DNA of 24,202 nt from Bacteroidales bacterium. GTDB lineage: Bacteria; Bacteroidota; Bacteroidia; Bacteroidales; Paludibacteraceae. The stretch is from contig CAAFZS010000043.1 in NCBI GenBank assembly GCA_900767595.1, positions 1 to 24,202 on the forward strand, in the 5' to 3' direction. A program made the position numbers and the translations under genes. The notes beneath the pieces are model-generated. The model was not told where the DNA came from and did not search any database. It saw nothing but the letters and a program-made list of their open reading frames with translations. Of this stretch, positions 13,746 through 22,149 are shown piece after piece (the stretch's first letter is position 1; each line of letters starts with the position of its first letter).

Positions 13746-14949
13746 AGTGGTGCGTTAATTGTTCATATATGAGTTTCAACCATATCAATGCGACGGGCAA
13801 AGCCTTCAAAGCATAAGGCTGAATATAATTCACTCGAATCGAACGAGGGAAGATATCTGTAGGCGACATGGATGTCAATAAGAAACAGAATACCATTAGC
13901 GCTACATCCCATTTACTGCGCTGCCACGGAGCGGCGGTGTACCAAATAACGACGCCCGTGAGAGCAATAATATATCCACTCGACTCCGTTCCGGACGAGA
14001 ATAGACAAATCATCATTAACATAGACGCTAAGATCGTCTGACGATACCGAAGATTCGACCATTGACCTACCCGACAAAGGGTCGCCACGAACAGGGCACA
14101 ACCCGGCACCATCACCCATAAGTCACTATACGTCTGCCACAGTGCTTGACCGCCCGATACAGCAAAACCAATCTTACGGATGATACCCAGTAGAGAGATG
14201 TTCTGCATCAGTGAGAAGAGGTTAGCATCATTCTTACTCGTCAGCGACAGCCACCACTCCTTATATTCTTCGCACACGTACGCGGGCGAGGAGAAAAGCA
14301 TCGGCAGGCAGAAGCAAACAATCAGCCAGCCTAAACCGGTAAGTACAAAACGAAGTTTGTGCTTGCTGAACAAGAAGAACACTAATGCCACAATAGGATA
14401 TATTTTCACAAGCGTCCCTATCACAATAAGCAACGTAGCCCACTCGTCCTTTTCTTTCTCTACGAGTACGAAAGCCAATATCACCATCGCCGCTACTGCT
14501 ACATTAAACTGCTGCATCGCCAAGGCAGTATAGAGCTCGTTTGCCGTAAACCATATCAGGAAGACCGCTACGCTGTTGGACCGCTGCGCTGTACGACCGC
14601 CTTCGGCTGCAAGACCGCTATATGTCCAATCTGCCCAATAGAGTAGGGCGGCTAAACCTACGTTCCATAGGATAAGACCTGCCCAAGTGGGGAGCATGGC
14701 AAAGGGGGCTATCACCAGCGCAAAGAAGGGACCATAATGGTTCGTGTCCAAGTATTCGTCGGGATAGGCGGTGAATAAGTTTACCTGTTGCAAGAGGTGA
14801 TCCCACACCCCACAAAAAATGAGGTAGTTATTGTGCCTATCGGGAGCTAACTTAAACAGCGCTGCGGCTAAACCAACCAACACAAAGAGCCCGAATAAGG
14901 TCCACTTATTCGTTAAGAACGCTCTTAATCTGGAATCTTGCCAATGCAT
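13708..14949 (-). CDS. GT87-type (DUF2029) integral membrane glycosyltransferase, with repeat insert
   Basis: 413-residue polytopic membrane protein with about 10 hydrophobic segments, resembling GT87/DUF2029 enzymes that use polyprenyl-phosphate sugars as donors in the periplasm. An early FKLAPDRHNNYLIF and NHYGPFFALVIAPFA segments (about 39-80) hold the loop-1 region typical of the GT-C fold. Residues about 110-130 (SGLAAEGGRTAQRSNS) are encoded by family E repeat DNA and lie between two membrane segments. I chose the ATG at 14949, one nt after the preceding stop (TAAGATG); a TTG at 14967 is less likely. The donor is plausibly made by the GT2 gene upstream. Confidence 0.75.
   Translation of the reverse strand: MHWQDSRLRAFLTNKWTLFGLFVLVGLAAALFKLAPDRHNNYLIFCGVWDHLLQQVNLFTAYPDEYLDTNHYGPFFALVIAPFAMLPTWAGLILWNVGLAALLYWADWTYSGLAAEGGRTAQRSNSVAVFLIWFTANELYTALAMQQFNVAVAAMVILAFVLVEKEKDEWATLLIVIGTLVKIYPIVALVFFLFSKHKLRFVLTGLGWLIVCFCLPMLFSSPAYVCEEYKEWWLSLTSKNDANLFSLMQNISLLGIIRKIGFAVSGGQALWQTYSDLWVMVPGCALFVATLCRVGQWSNLRYRQTILASMLMMICLFSSGTESSGYIIALTGVVIWYTAAPWQRSKWDVALMVFCFLLTSMSPTDIFPRSIRVNYIQPYALKALPVALIWLKLIYEQLTHHYEDSLRCQTVLS
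14561..14620. repeat. Family E repeat copy E3, inside the GT87 gene
   Basis: About three and a half units of a 16-17 bp word, here GACCGCTACGCTGTTG on the plus strand. It matches the two copies in the ABC ATPase gene about 9 kb away but lies in the opposite orientation relative to the coding strand. It encodes a Gly/Ala/Ser/Arg/Gln loop between membrane segments. Confidence 0.75.
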
Positions 14950-14950
14950 C

Positions 14951-15883
14951 TTATACGTTTTTTTCAATGATATACCTTGGTCTGCGTTTAACCTCCTTAT
15001 ACATCTTACCTATATATTCGCCAATCACACCGATTGACATCATCTGCAATCCGCCGATGAACCAGATGGACAGCAATAGCGAAGTCCAACCTTGAACGAT
15101 ATGACCGGTAAAATAGGAAACTAGTACGTAAACAGCGGCAATCAGGGCCGCCACCATCATCATTAAGCCCAATCCCGTAATCAGTCGTAGCGGTTGTACC
15201 GAGAAAGAGGTGATACCATCAATGGCGAAGTTAAGCATCTTGCGCATTGTGTACTTACTCTCACCTGCAAAACGGTCCAACACATTAAACCTCACTTCGC
15301 ACTCCTTAAACCCTAAGGTCCTCACCATTCCGCGAATGAAGATATTGCGCTCCGGATACGAAACCAATGCCTGTGCTGCACGACTGCTTAATAACCGATA
15401 GTCCGCGTGATTGGGGATGATGTCGACTCCCATTGTTGTCATCAGTTTATAGAAACCTAATGCTGTCTTTTTCTTCACCCAGCCATCCGTGGCGCGGTCA
15501 TTGCGTACCCCATAAACGACCTCATACCCCTCGTGGTACTTCTCAAGCATCGTTTCAATCGTGTTGATATCGTGTTGCAGGTCCGCATCAATCGATACGA
15601 TAGCATCGCACTTATCGGCTGCCCACTCGTAACCTGCCCATAAAGCATATTGATGACCTACATTATGCGCTAACTTAAGACCGTGCACAAAATCATATTG
15701 CTGACTGAGTTCCTCAATGATATCCCAGGTATGGTCCTTACTGCCATCGTTGACAAACAGTATCTCACATTCGTCGGCTTGCTTATGCTTCTGTATGCGC
15801 TCAATCACTACAGCGAGTTGCTTGGCGGTCTCCCGCAACACCAACTCCTCATTATAACAGGGGATAATGATAATCAGTTTCAT
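14951..15883 (-). CDS. GT2 polyprenyl-phosphate sugar transferase (GtrB/ArnC-like)
   Basis: 310-residue family 2 enzyme that loads a sugar from a nucleotide onto a polyprenyl phosphate. Features are IPCYNEE (7-13), FVNDGSKD (43-50), LAHNVGHQYALWAGY (71-85), the DxD motif SIDADLQHD (97-105), RFAGESKYTMRKM and two C-terminal membrane segments (about 233-258 and 268-290), as in GtrB, ArnC and dolichyl-phosphate mannose synthase-like proteins. The ATG overlaps the deacetylase stop by 4 nt. With the GtrA-like flippase candidate and GT87 enzyme nearby it forms a likely lipid-carrier sugar pathway. Confidence 0.88.
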   Translation of the reverse strand: MKLIIIIPCYNEELVLRETAKQLAVVIERIQKHKQADECEILFVNDGSKDHTWDIIEELSQQYDFVHGLKLAHNVGHQYALWAGYEWAADKCDAIVSIDADLQHDINTIETMLEKYHEGYEVVYGVRNDRATDGWVKKKTALGFYKLMTTMGVDIIPNHADYRLLSSRAAQALVSYPERNIFIRGMVRTLGFKECEVRFNVLDRFAGESKYTMRKMLNFAIDGITSFSVQPLRLITGLGLMMMVAALIAAVYVLVSYFTGHIVQGWTSLLLSIWFIGGLQMMSIGVIGEYIGKMYKEVKRRPRYIIEKNV

Positions 15884-16683
15884 AAACTATCCTTTTTATG
15901 TGCAAATGTTTCATACGTAATAAACTCTGCCCCATCGGCTTGCAAAGCCTCAATCAATCGGCTCAAACGCTCTTCCATCGGCTTGCCGGCATTGTGACCG
16001 ATGATATACGGGACACCGTATTCGGGGACACCTAAGATCTTATAAAACTCCCACGGATGGAAATAGGTATTGAAATACCCGTCGTGGTGCAGCGTGCGTT
16101 TGACAAGGGCTATATAGATTCCCATCGGCAGATGGTGCGCCGACAACCAAAACAGCGGAAAACGGAACCACGGTGTCACCGAAGCGGGAATCTGCAATAT
16201 ACCGTCTTTCATAAACGGGGTCCGACTGACCGATAAGTGCATATACCGCCCGGGGATAAAAGCGGGATTGATAGAACTGTTATATTCGTACCCTTCCTTC
16301 TTTAACGTGGCATCATCTACGGCAAACATCCTCGGTTGACGATATCCCCGTATCTTGACCTTAAAAGTCTTCTCCAAGATATTCTTCGACTCAATCACGT
16401 GCTGCGGTTGCGGGTTGCCGTGGTCGCAGCCGTGGGAGGCCATCTCGTGTCCTTCCTCAATGATACGTTTGCCGATCTCGGGAGCACCCAGTAGCAGTTT
16501 GGTGGTGCAATAGAAAGTAGCAACCACACCGTGCGCTTTCAGTATATCCAGTACATGGAAAATGCCCTCTTTCGATACTCTTATCTGCTCCTCGTCGGGA
16601 ATAATCTTCCCTTGCTCACGGGGGATATCGAACTCCTCCGTATCAAAACTGAGCATCACCCATCGTTTTGCCTTCTTTTTCAT
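15880..16683 (-). CDS. NodB-type polysaccharide deacetylase family protein
   Basis: 267 residues without an obvious signal peptide, so probably cytosolic or membrane-associated. NodB-fold motifs are SFDTEEFD (12-19, catalytic and metal Asp region), VVATFY (53-58), GHEMASHGCDH (78-88, metal ligands H84 and H88), RQPRMF (115-120) and a late YFHPWEF with a probable catalytic His. The SFDTEE form is like the deacetylases of bacterial glycan loci rather than chitin deacetylases. Lying next to a GtrB/ArnC-like gene, it could act on the polyprenyl-linked sugar as ArnD does in the aminoarabinose pathway. That substrate is inference. Confidence 0.83.
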   Translation of the reverse strand: MKKKAKRWVMLSFDTEEFDIPREQGKIIPDEEQIRVSKEGIFHVLDILKAHGVVATFYCTTKLLLGAPEIGKRIIEEGHEMASHGCDHGNPQPQHVIESKNILEKTFKVKIRGYRQPRMFAVDDATLKKEGYEYNSSINPAFIPGRYMHLSVSRTPFMKDGILQIPASVTPWFRFPLFWLSAHHLPMGIYIALVKRTLHHDGYFNTYFHPWEFYKILGVPEYGVPYIIGHNAGKPMEERLSRLIEALQADGAEFITYETFAHKKDSL

Positions 16684-16684
16684 A

Positions 16685-17116
16685 TCATAGTTTTTTAAAA
16701 GCCGTTCTTACTAATACAAAATTCACCGGTACGGCAATCATCAGTACCAACGGGAAAGTCAACCAATCCGGTACACCTAACCATAGATACAGATTGAGCA
16801 GACCCATATGAATCAGATAATTGATACCGTGCGATACCAAAAATCCCGTACCCCGTTTCACCGATAAACGCTCGCGGAAGGTGAAACGTGCCGTCAGCAC
16901 CATATTACAAACTAAACTCACCCCATACCCGATCGTATAAGCTACGTTTGCCTTCACCCCCACACCATTAGCCAACGTGATATCCATTCCCATCGCCCAT
17001 AGCAGCAACAGGTACAACCCGTAGTGTATCGCGGCGGCAATACAACCCACGATGGCAAATCGTATAAACTCCCTTATCGTGGGATGGGCGATTATTGTTT
17101 CTCTAATCCTACGCAT
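16685..17116 (-). CDS. GtrA-like membrane protein, candidate polyprenyl-sugar flippase
   Basis: 143 residues with four membrane segments (about 18-38, 45-68, 78-98, 112-138) and the family features FIRFAIVGCIAAAIHYGLY near the N-terminus and VSLVCNMVLTARFTF in the middle. GtrA proteins are thought to flip undecaprenyl-phosphate sugars. I chose the ATG at 17116, 25 nt inside the upstream gene, because the longer frame to 17146 adds a polar leader with no family match. Followed after 1 nt by the deacetylase gene. Confidence 0.85.
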   Translation of the reverse strand: MRRIRETIIAHPTIREFIRFAIVGCIAAAIHYGLYLLLLWAMGMDITLANGVGVKANVAYTIGYGVSLVCNMVLTARFTFRERLSVKRGTGFLVSHGINYLIHMGLLNLYLWLGVPDWLTFPLVLMIAVPVNFVLVRTAFKKL

Positions 17117-19584
17117 ACTTTCATATTCAGTCCGCGCGGTACACATAACTGTAACGCATAGCGGTGTCCGGGAAGATCCTTACCCGTCTCGGGGAAATAA
17201 TCAAATGTATATTCATTGAGTTCCGTACCCAAATCAAATAAGTTGTAACACGTCACCTCTGCCGAGAAAGGTACTCCCTTAATCAACCCGCGATAACGCA
17301 AACGCAAGTCGAAATTAAAGAACGAGTCTTTGCGCTCACCGAAGTTAGCATCGGCCGGGTTGTCTCCCCTCGTGCAAGCGTTCCATAACACCGCCTGTGT
17401 ATCTCCCGCTTCATTCGTATATAGACGGGAGACATACTGATTAAACGGCGTTCCATCCCTAAACTTCCCGTGGAAGGTGAGCTGCCAGTTCTTCGTGATG
17501 TTCACTCCGAGTTGCATGCGTAAGATAAACGCCTTGTCCTGATCCAACCGACCCAAACTGCGGGTCGAGGCATTGGCCTGGTGCATGTTGCCGTCGATCT
17601 GCGTGTTATTGATGCGGGCCGTCGATTCGCTTAAGGCGTAGATGTCGTTCGAGATAACACCGCTACCGAAAGCCGACACACCACTCACGCATAGACTTTG
17701 CCAACCCAGCGAGAAGAAGACTTTCTTACCGTTATACGCATACTTAATCTCGTTCGAGGCAAAGAAAGGTGTGTTAAACAAAAACTTATCCCCCGCTAAC
17801 GGCGCTTGCGTCACCCTATAGTGTTTCTCCCCCTCCGGCATCGTATAGACTTGATAAGCCGTGTGAGGTTCGTCCCACTCGTTGCAGTCCAACCCGACCC
17901 CCTGATCGTAGGCGGGATCGGTATATATCGTTGTCCAGGTGTGGTAGTATTTCTTCACACTGGTTAAGACACTAATCTCGTGCCGTTCGGCAATGGTAAA
18001 ACGGAAAGGAATATCCAACATAAAATACTGTGGCTGCTGCAATCCCTTATCCCATTCATGATACTTGCCTCCGGTTGTGGTCAGCAAACTGCCGCTATGC
18101 GCATAGTTCACATTCGCATTCATATAGTCATCGGACATAAACAGCACTTGGTCATAACTATACCTCGTACGATAGTTGCCCACCACTACATCGGCTTGGA
18201 ACCACTTACAAGGCTGCATATGAATACCTACCATCGCTTCCCAAGAAGGCGTAACCAGCGACTTGCCGTGTCCTAAGATCATTCCATCTACCGTGAAGGC
18301 GGCCATACCGCTGAGCGTTAACCAATCCAGCGCCTGCCATTCGGCATTAAGCGAAAAAGCATTCTCTAACATCCCTGCCGAAAAAGCATTAGCGTTCCAG
18401 TTGTACCGATAGAGGTCGGTGCGGGGCTGACCACTCAGGTTCTGATAATAGATGTCGTTATGCCACTCACTAACGGTCGGTGAGAAATGCATATATGTAT
18501 TAAACCCATCGATATTAAACCTGAGCCACGGCAAAATGTGATAGTCATAGTTCAAAGACCAGTTCAGCTCGGCCGTCTTACCATCGGCATACCATGGCTC
18601 AAAACTCTCACCGTCCTGATCCACCAGATTGCGCTCAAACTCCAACTCATTATGACTCACCTCGTGATAAGCGAACGTCAAACCCGTCGTCAGTTTCCCT
18701 CGCTCGTTCCAATCTTTCTTCCCGTACATCGACGCATTATACGACCGCTGCTTGGCTAATTCGTTATAGTTGTAGTAAAACTCCGAATACATATCTCCAC
18801 GCTGCTGCATAGAGAAAATGAAATATAAATCATCTACCGCCTCATTCTTAGGCAGCGGTAACCTGCCATCCAACTGCACTTTGAAATAGTCGGCATTGAA
18901 AGTCCCGAACAATCCTTGATAGTCCAGTTTGAGGTGTTGCCTCATCCCATAGTTGGCATAGGCGTGCCAGTAGGATGTCTGCCCGAAGGCCTTAATCCCA
19001 TAGACAGCCTCCAACTGTCCTGTTCCTATTTGGTGCATACGTGTCGCGCGCGAATCGAATTCCGCTCCGGCTTGGTGCGTAGGATAGAGACGGGATACCG
19101 CCACTTCGTGCGACACCGCTTCGTGAAACTCTTTCATTCCGGGGAACAGCCCTCCTAATCCTCCTACATTGCCGGTCAGACTGACACGGCTTAACCGACT
19201 ATCGTCTGTTTCAAAGGATAAGATACCGCGGTGATAATCCAGTGCCAGACTGTTTTCCATCAGGTCCAAGCGGTAGAGCATGTTACCCGACAAGAAACGG
19301 CTATCCACCCGAAAACCGTTGACATAATACTTGTTCCATTTCCACGAGTTACCTTGTACGGAAAAAATCATCTGCTCCGGCAATCCCCAGTCACCCGTGG
19401 TCTCCGTCTGATACAAAACATAGTCGGAATAGTTGTCCAGATAATGCTGCAACTCCCCCTGTTGATACCACTCCCTATACCATTCGCTTTTGACACTATC
19501 GACTCCAAAGTGCGCAAAAGCCTCAGCTTGGACCACCAAACTGAGACTTAACCATGCGATAACCAATCCTAAGCGTTGCTTCAT
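17092..19584 (-). CDS. Large outer-membrane beta-barrel protein, TonB-dependent receptor-like
   Basis: 830 residues with a signal peptide (about 1-24). A plug-like portion follows (about 30-150; IFSVQGNSWKWNKYYVNGFRVDSRF resembles the plug strand motif where a receptor normally has a Val-x-Gly-Val-NGFRVD pattern), then a long series of alternating amphipathic strands rich in Tyr, Trp, Asn and Asp. The C-terminal section (RLRYRGLIKGVPFSAEVTCYNLFDLGTE...) has the barrel repeat of a TonB-dependent receptor, with a final strand ending in a hydrophobic/aromatic pattern. No carboxypeptidase-like N-domain and no clear TonB box are visible. Substrate unknown. Its ATG overlaps the dnaJ stop by 4 nt. 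Confidence 0.65.
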   Translation of the reverse strand: MKQRLGLVIAWLSLSLVVQAEAFAHFGVDSVKSEWYREWYQQGELQHYLDNYSDYVLYQTETTGDWGLPEQMIFSVQGNSWKWNKYYVNGFRVDSRFLSGNMLYRLDLMENSLALDYHRGILSFETDDSRLSRVSLTGNVGGLGGLFPGMKEFHEAVSHEVAVSRLYPTHQAGAEFDSRATRMHQIGTGQLEAVYGIKAFGQTSYWHAYANYGMRQHLKLDYQGLFGTFNADYFKVQLDGRLPLPKNEAVDDLYFIFSMQQRGDMYSEFYYNYNELAKQRSYNASMYGKKDWNERGKLTTGLTFAYHEVSHNELEFERNLVDQDGESFEPWYADGKTAELNWSLNYDYHILPWLRFNIDGFNTYMHFSPTVSEWHNDIYYQNLSGQPRTDLYRYNWNANAFSAGMLENAFSLNAEWQALDWLTLSGMAAFTVDGMILGHGKSLVTPSWEAMVGIHMQPCKWFQADVVVGNYRTRYSYDQVLFMSDDYMNANVNYAHSGSLLTTTGGKYHEWDKGLQQPQYFMLDIPFRFTIAERHEISVLTSVKKYYHTWTTIYTDPAYDQGVGLDCNEWDEPHTAYQVYTMPEGEKHYRVTQAPLAGDKFLFNTPFFASNEIKYAYNGKKVFFSLGWQSLCVSGVSAFGSGVISNDIYALSESTARINNTQIDGNMHQANASTRSLGRLDQDKAFILRMQLGVNITKNWQLTFHGKFRDGTPFNQYVSRLYTNEAGDTQAVLWNACTRGDNPADANFGERKDSFFNFDLRLRYRGLIKGVPFSAEVTCYNLFDLGTELNEYTFDYFPETGKDLPGHRYALQLCVPRGLNMKVCVGLEKQ

Positions 19585-20744
19585 CCGAATAAGTTCTTAA
19601 AGAAGTTCTTCTTATCACTGCTGCCCGGAGCGATGTTCTCACTCGTCTGTAGTTTCTCTATCAACTCTTTCTCCTCCTTATTCAAGTGCTCGGGGATATA
19701 CACACCTACATTAATCAACAAATCTCCTGTCCCGTACTGTCGGGCATATTGGTCGATGATGGGCAATCCTTTACCTTTCATTCGCAATACCTTGCCCGGT
19801 TGCGTACCCGGCGTTATCGTGATTTTCGCTTCGCCATCCAAGGTTGGTATCACTACCTTGCCGCCTAAGATAGCCGTCGGCACATCCAGCAGCAGGTTGT
19901 ATATCAGGTTCTCTCCTTCGCGAATGAGATTGGGGTCTTCCTCCTCCTCAATGAGTACTAATAGGTTCCCCGGTACGCCTCCGTGCGGAGCGGCATTGCC
20001 TTTGCCTTGGATAGGAATCTCCATTCCTCCGGCTACACCGGCAGGGATATGAATGGTGATGATCTCTTCATCGCGCACCACTCCTTCACCGTTGCAGTGA
20101 GGGCATTTATTTGGTATCACTGTTCCTTCGCCGTGACAGGTCGGACAAGCCTCCTGCACTTGCATCATACCAAACATACTGCGTTGGGCACGAACGACCC
20201 GACCCGTACCGTGACAGGTCGAACAAGTCTGTGTCTTTCCGTCCGCACTGCCCGTGCCGTTGCATTGGCTGCAAGCCACGAGTTTGCGCACCTTGATCTT
20301 CTTCTCTACACCCGTGGCTATCTCTGCGAGGGTGAGTTTGACTTTGACGCGCAGGTCCGAACCGCGACGAGTGCGAGGTCCGCGGCTGCCGCCACCGCCA
20401 AAGAACGAACCAAAGCCACCCATATTGCCTCCTACGCCCCAACTCTCGAATAGGTCGCCGAACTGCGAGAAGATATCTTCCATCGTGAAACCGCCGCCAC
20501 TGAATCCGCCGGCGCCGCTCATGCCTGCGTGACCAAACTGGTCATAGCGCTGCCTTTTCTGCGGGTCGGATAGCACTTCGTATGCCTCGGCGGCTTCCTT
20601 GAACTTCTCTTCGGCCTCTTTGTCCCCCGGGTTCTTGTCAGGGTGATACTGTATCGCTTTCTTGCGGTACGCCTTTTTTATCTCCTCTGCGGAAGCGGTC
20701 TTCTCCACTCCCAGCACTTCATAATAATCTCTTTTCTCTGCCAT
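19581..20744 (-). CDS. dnaJ: Chaperone protein DnaJ
   Basis: 387-residue type I J-protein, cochaperone of DnaK. The J domain has YRKKAIQYHPDKNPGDKEAEEK (HPD at 34-36). It is followed by a Gly/Phe-rich linker (about 75-130) with a GGGSRGPRTRRGSDL segment, then four CxxCxGxG zinc motifs (CSQCNGTG, CSTCHGTG, CPTCHGEG, CPHCNGEG, about 158-225), then the substrate-binding C-terminal domains. Length and order are canonical. It follows grpE, with a gap made largely of a family A repeat, and its stop overlaps the outer-membrane protein start. Confidence 0.96.
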   Translation of the reverse strand: MAEKRDYYEVLGVEKTASAEEIKKAYRKKAIQYHPDKNPGDKEAEEKFKEAAEAYEVLSDPQKRQRYDQFGHAGMSGAGGFSGGGFTMEDIFSQFGDLFESWGVGGNMGGFGSFFGGGGSRGPRTRRGSDLRVKVKLTLAEIATGVEKKIKVRKLVACSQCNGTGSADGKTQTCSTCHGTGRVVRAQRSMFGMMQVQEACPTCHGEGTVIPNKCPHCNGEGVVRDEEIITIHIPAGVAGGMEIPIQGKGNAAPHGGVPGNLLVLIEEEEDPNLIREGENLIYNLLLDVPTAILGGKVVIPTLDGEAKITITPGTQPGKVLRMKGKGLPIIDQYARQYGTGDLLINVGVYIPEHLNKEEKELIEKLQTSENIAPGSSDKKNFFKNLFG

Positions 20745-20762
20745 AATCGTATAATTTTAACA

Positions 20763-20798
20763 CCCTACTCCTCTACACCTCTACTCCTCTACTCCCCA
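20763..20798. repeat. Family A repeat copy A6 at the grpE stop
   Basis: Four to five 8-bp units, pyrimidine-rich on the plus strand. The grpE coding strand reads the stop-bearing complement, and the first TAG (20791-20789) ends grpE after Val-Gly-Glu. The rest lies in the grpE-dnaJ gap. Confidence 0.85.
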
Positions 20799-21319
20799 AC
20801 TACTACTTTCGCGAAGCGAATCACTTTTTCCCCCAACTTATACCCTTTCTGTGTGCAATCGATGATCTTGCCTTTCTTCTCCTCGCCTGCCGCAAAAGTG
20901 GTTATTGCCTCGTGCAGGTCGGTATTGAAGTCGGCATCGGTCGTGTCGATGACGGTCACTTTGTTGTTCTCGAGAAAAGTCAGGAACTTCGAATAGATCA
21001 GGTTCACTCCTTCTTTGAGGGCCTCTACGTCTTCGGACTTCTGTACGGCATCCATTGCTCGCTCGAGGTCATCCACGAGGGGTAATATGTCTTTGAAGAT
21101 CCGCTCTCCGGCGGTCTCCATTAACTCTAACTTCTCTTTGTTTGTACGACGACGGTAGTTATCGAACTCCGCCATCATTCGTAACTCTTTGTCATTGAGT
21201 TCGGCAATCTGTGCCTTCAACTCTTCTACCTGTTTCTGCAAATCCTCTACGGGATTCGTCTTTGCGTCCTCGGCTTGCGCCTGTTCGCCTGTCAGTTGCT
21301 TATTTTTCTTTTTACTCAT
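20789..21319 (-). CDS. grpE: Nucleotide exchange factor GrpE
   Basis: 176-residue exchange factor for DnaK. N-terminal Lys/Gln/Glu-rich segment, then a long coiled coil (about 20-65; QKQVEELKAQIAELNDKE), then MAEFDNYRRRTNKEK and the ILPLVDDLERAMDA segment of the dimer interface, and a beta-domain ending near KVIRFAKVVVGE. The final residues are set by a family A repeat, which supplies the TAG stop. The upstream gap to the HAD gene holds a 7-bp repeat and a small hairpin. No Bacteroidota-type promoter was seen directly upstream, so it is probably read from the upstream operon. Confidence 0.94.
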   Translation of the reverse strand: MSKKKNKQLTGEQAQAEDAKTNPVEDLQKQVEELKAQIAELNDKELRMMAEFDNYRRRTNKEKLELMETAGERIFKDILPLVDDLERAMDAVQKSEDVEALKEGVNLIYSKFLTFLENNKVTVIDTTDADFNTDLHEAITTFAAGEEKKGKIIDCTQKGYKLGEKVIRFAKVVVGE

Positions 21320-21329
21320 AATCTAAAAA

Positions 21330-21362
21330 CTATCCACTATCCACAATCCACAATCCACAATC
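21330..21362. repeat. Family C repeat, 7-bp unit CCACAAT
   Basis: Four to five tandem units of CCACAAT/CCACTAT between the HAD gene and grpE. Immediately beside it (21366-21378) is a perfect hairpin GTGCC-AAA-GGCAC. It is the only copy of this word seen in the window but has the same architecture as families A, B and D. Confidence 0.7.
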
Positions 21363-21393
21363 TCCGTGCCAAAGGCACTCGACTGCCATTTTG

Positions 21394-22146
21394 TCATAAA
21401 ATCTCTGCCACATCTGCCAAACTCAGCACCTTATACGTGGCAGTCTTGTTCTCGTCACGGAGTGTCTCTTCGTTGTGGCATACGAAGATCTGTTCTATCC
21501 CGAAGTTCTTCGCTCCCTCGATGTCGCTGCCATAGCCATCGCCGATGAGGATAATCTCGTCCTTGGTTACGGGCTGCTTGCCGGCAGCGACGCGGGCTTT
21601 GTTCGTTCGTTCAAAAGCGATCTCAAAGAACCGCTTATCGGGTTTGTTCACTCCTGCTTCTTCGCTCATCACCATCTCAAGGAACCGGTCGCGTATGCCC
21701 GACTCATTGACTTTGTCGTATTGTACATCCGTAAACCCGTTGCTGACGATTACGAGGTCATACTTTGTGTGCAGATAATCGACAGTCTCTTTGGCTTTGG
21801 GTAGCAGTTGAGCAAACCGATTAGTCAGTTTGAGGAACTCTTGGCATACCGTATCTGCAAGGGCTTGCAGGTGTTTGGAGTGATAGAGCAGGTCGCCTCC
21901 GTCGAGGGCTTGCACCAAGGGGTAGAGGGTGAAGTCGCGAGCCAGGAACTCTTTTGTTACCCGTCCGGCAGCATATTCCGACCATAGCCAAGCGTTGTGT
22001 TCTTGGTAGGCAGCGAAATATTGTTCGAAACTTGGCCAAAACTCCGAGAAGTGGTGTTTGTTATACACCTCTTGCTGTGCCCGTATAGCGGATGTTGTCC
22101 AATCCCCTATCGTATCATCCCAATCTATAAATATTACCTTCTTCAT
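21394..22146 (-). CDS. HAD-superfamily phosphatase, YjjG-type pyrimidine nucleotidase
   Basis: 250 residues of the HAD family close to YjjG, which dephosphorylates noncanonical pyrimidine nucleotides. Motif I is FIDWDDTIGDW (6-16; Asp9 nucleophile, Asp11), motif II is VIVSNGF (about 133-139), motif III Lys is in NKPDKRFFE and motif IV is IGDGYGSDIEGAKN. A helical cap lies between motifs I and II. I chose the ATG at 22146 because the frame's first alternative, TTG at 22149, just precedes it and overlaps the repeat. It follows ruvB after a gap consisting of a family D repeat. Confidence 0.8.
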   Translation of the reverse strand: MKKVIFIDWDDTIGDWTTSAIRAQQEVYNKHHFSEFWPSFEQYFAAYQEHNAWLWSEYAAGRVTKEFLARDFTLYPLVQALDGGDLLYHSKHLQALADTVCQEFLKLTNRFAQLLPKAKETVDYLHTKYDLVIVSNGFTDVQYDKVNESGIRDRFLEMVMSEEAGVNKPDKRFFEIAFERTNKARVAAGKQPVTKDEIILIGDGYGSDIEGAKNFGIEQIFVCHNEETLRDENKTATYKVLSLADVAEIL

Positions 22147-22149
22147 CAA

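Noticed and set aside
14950..14967. TTG start for the GT87 gene
   Set aside because: An ATG one nucleotide after the preceding stop is available and the extra residues add nothing recognisable.
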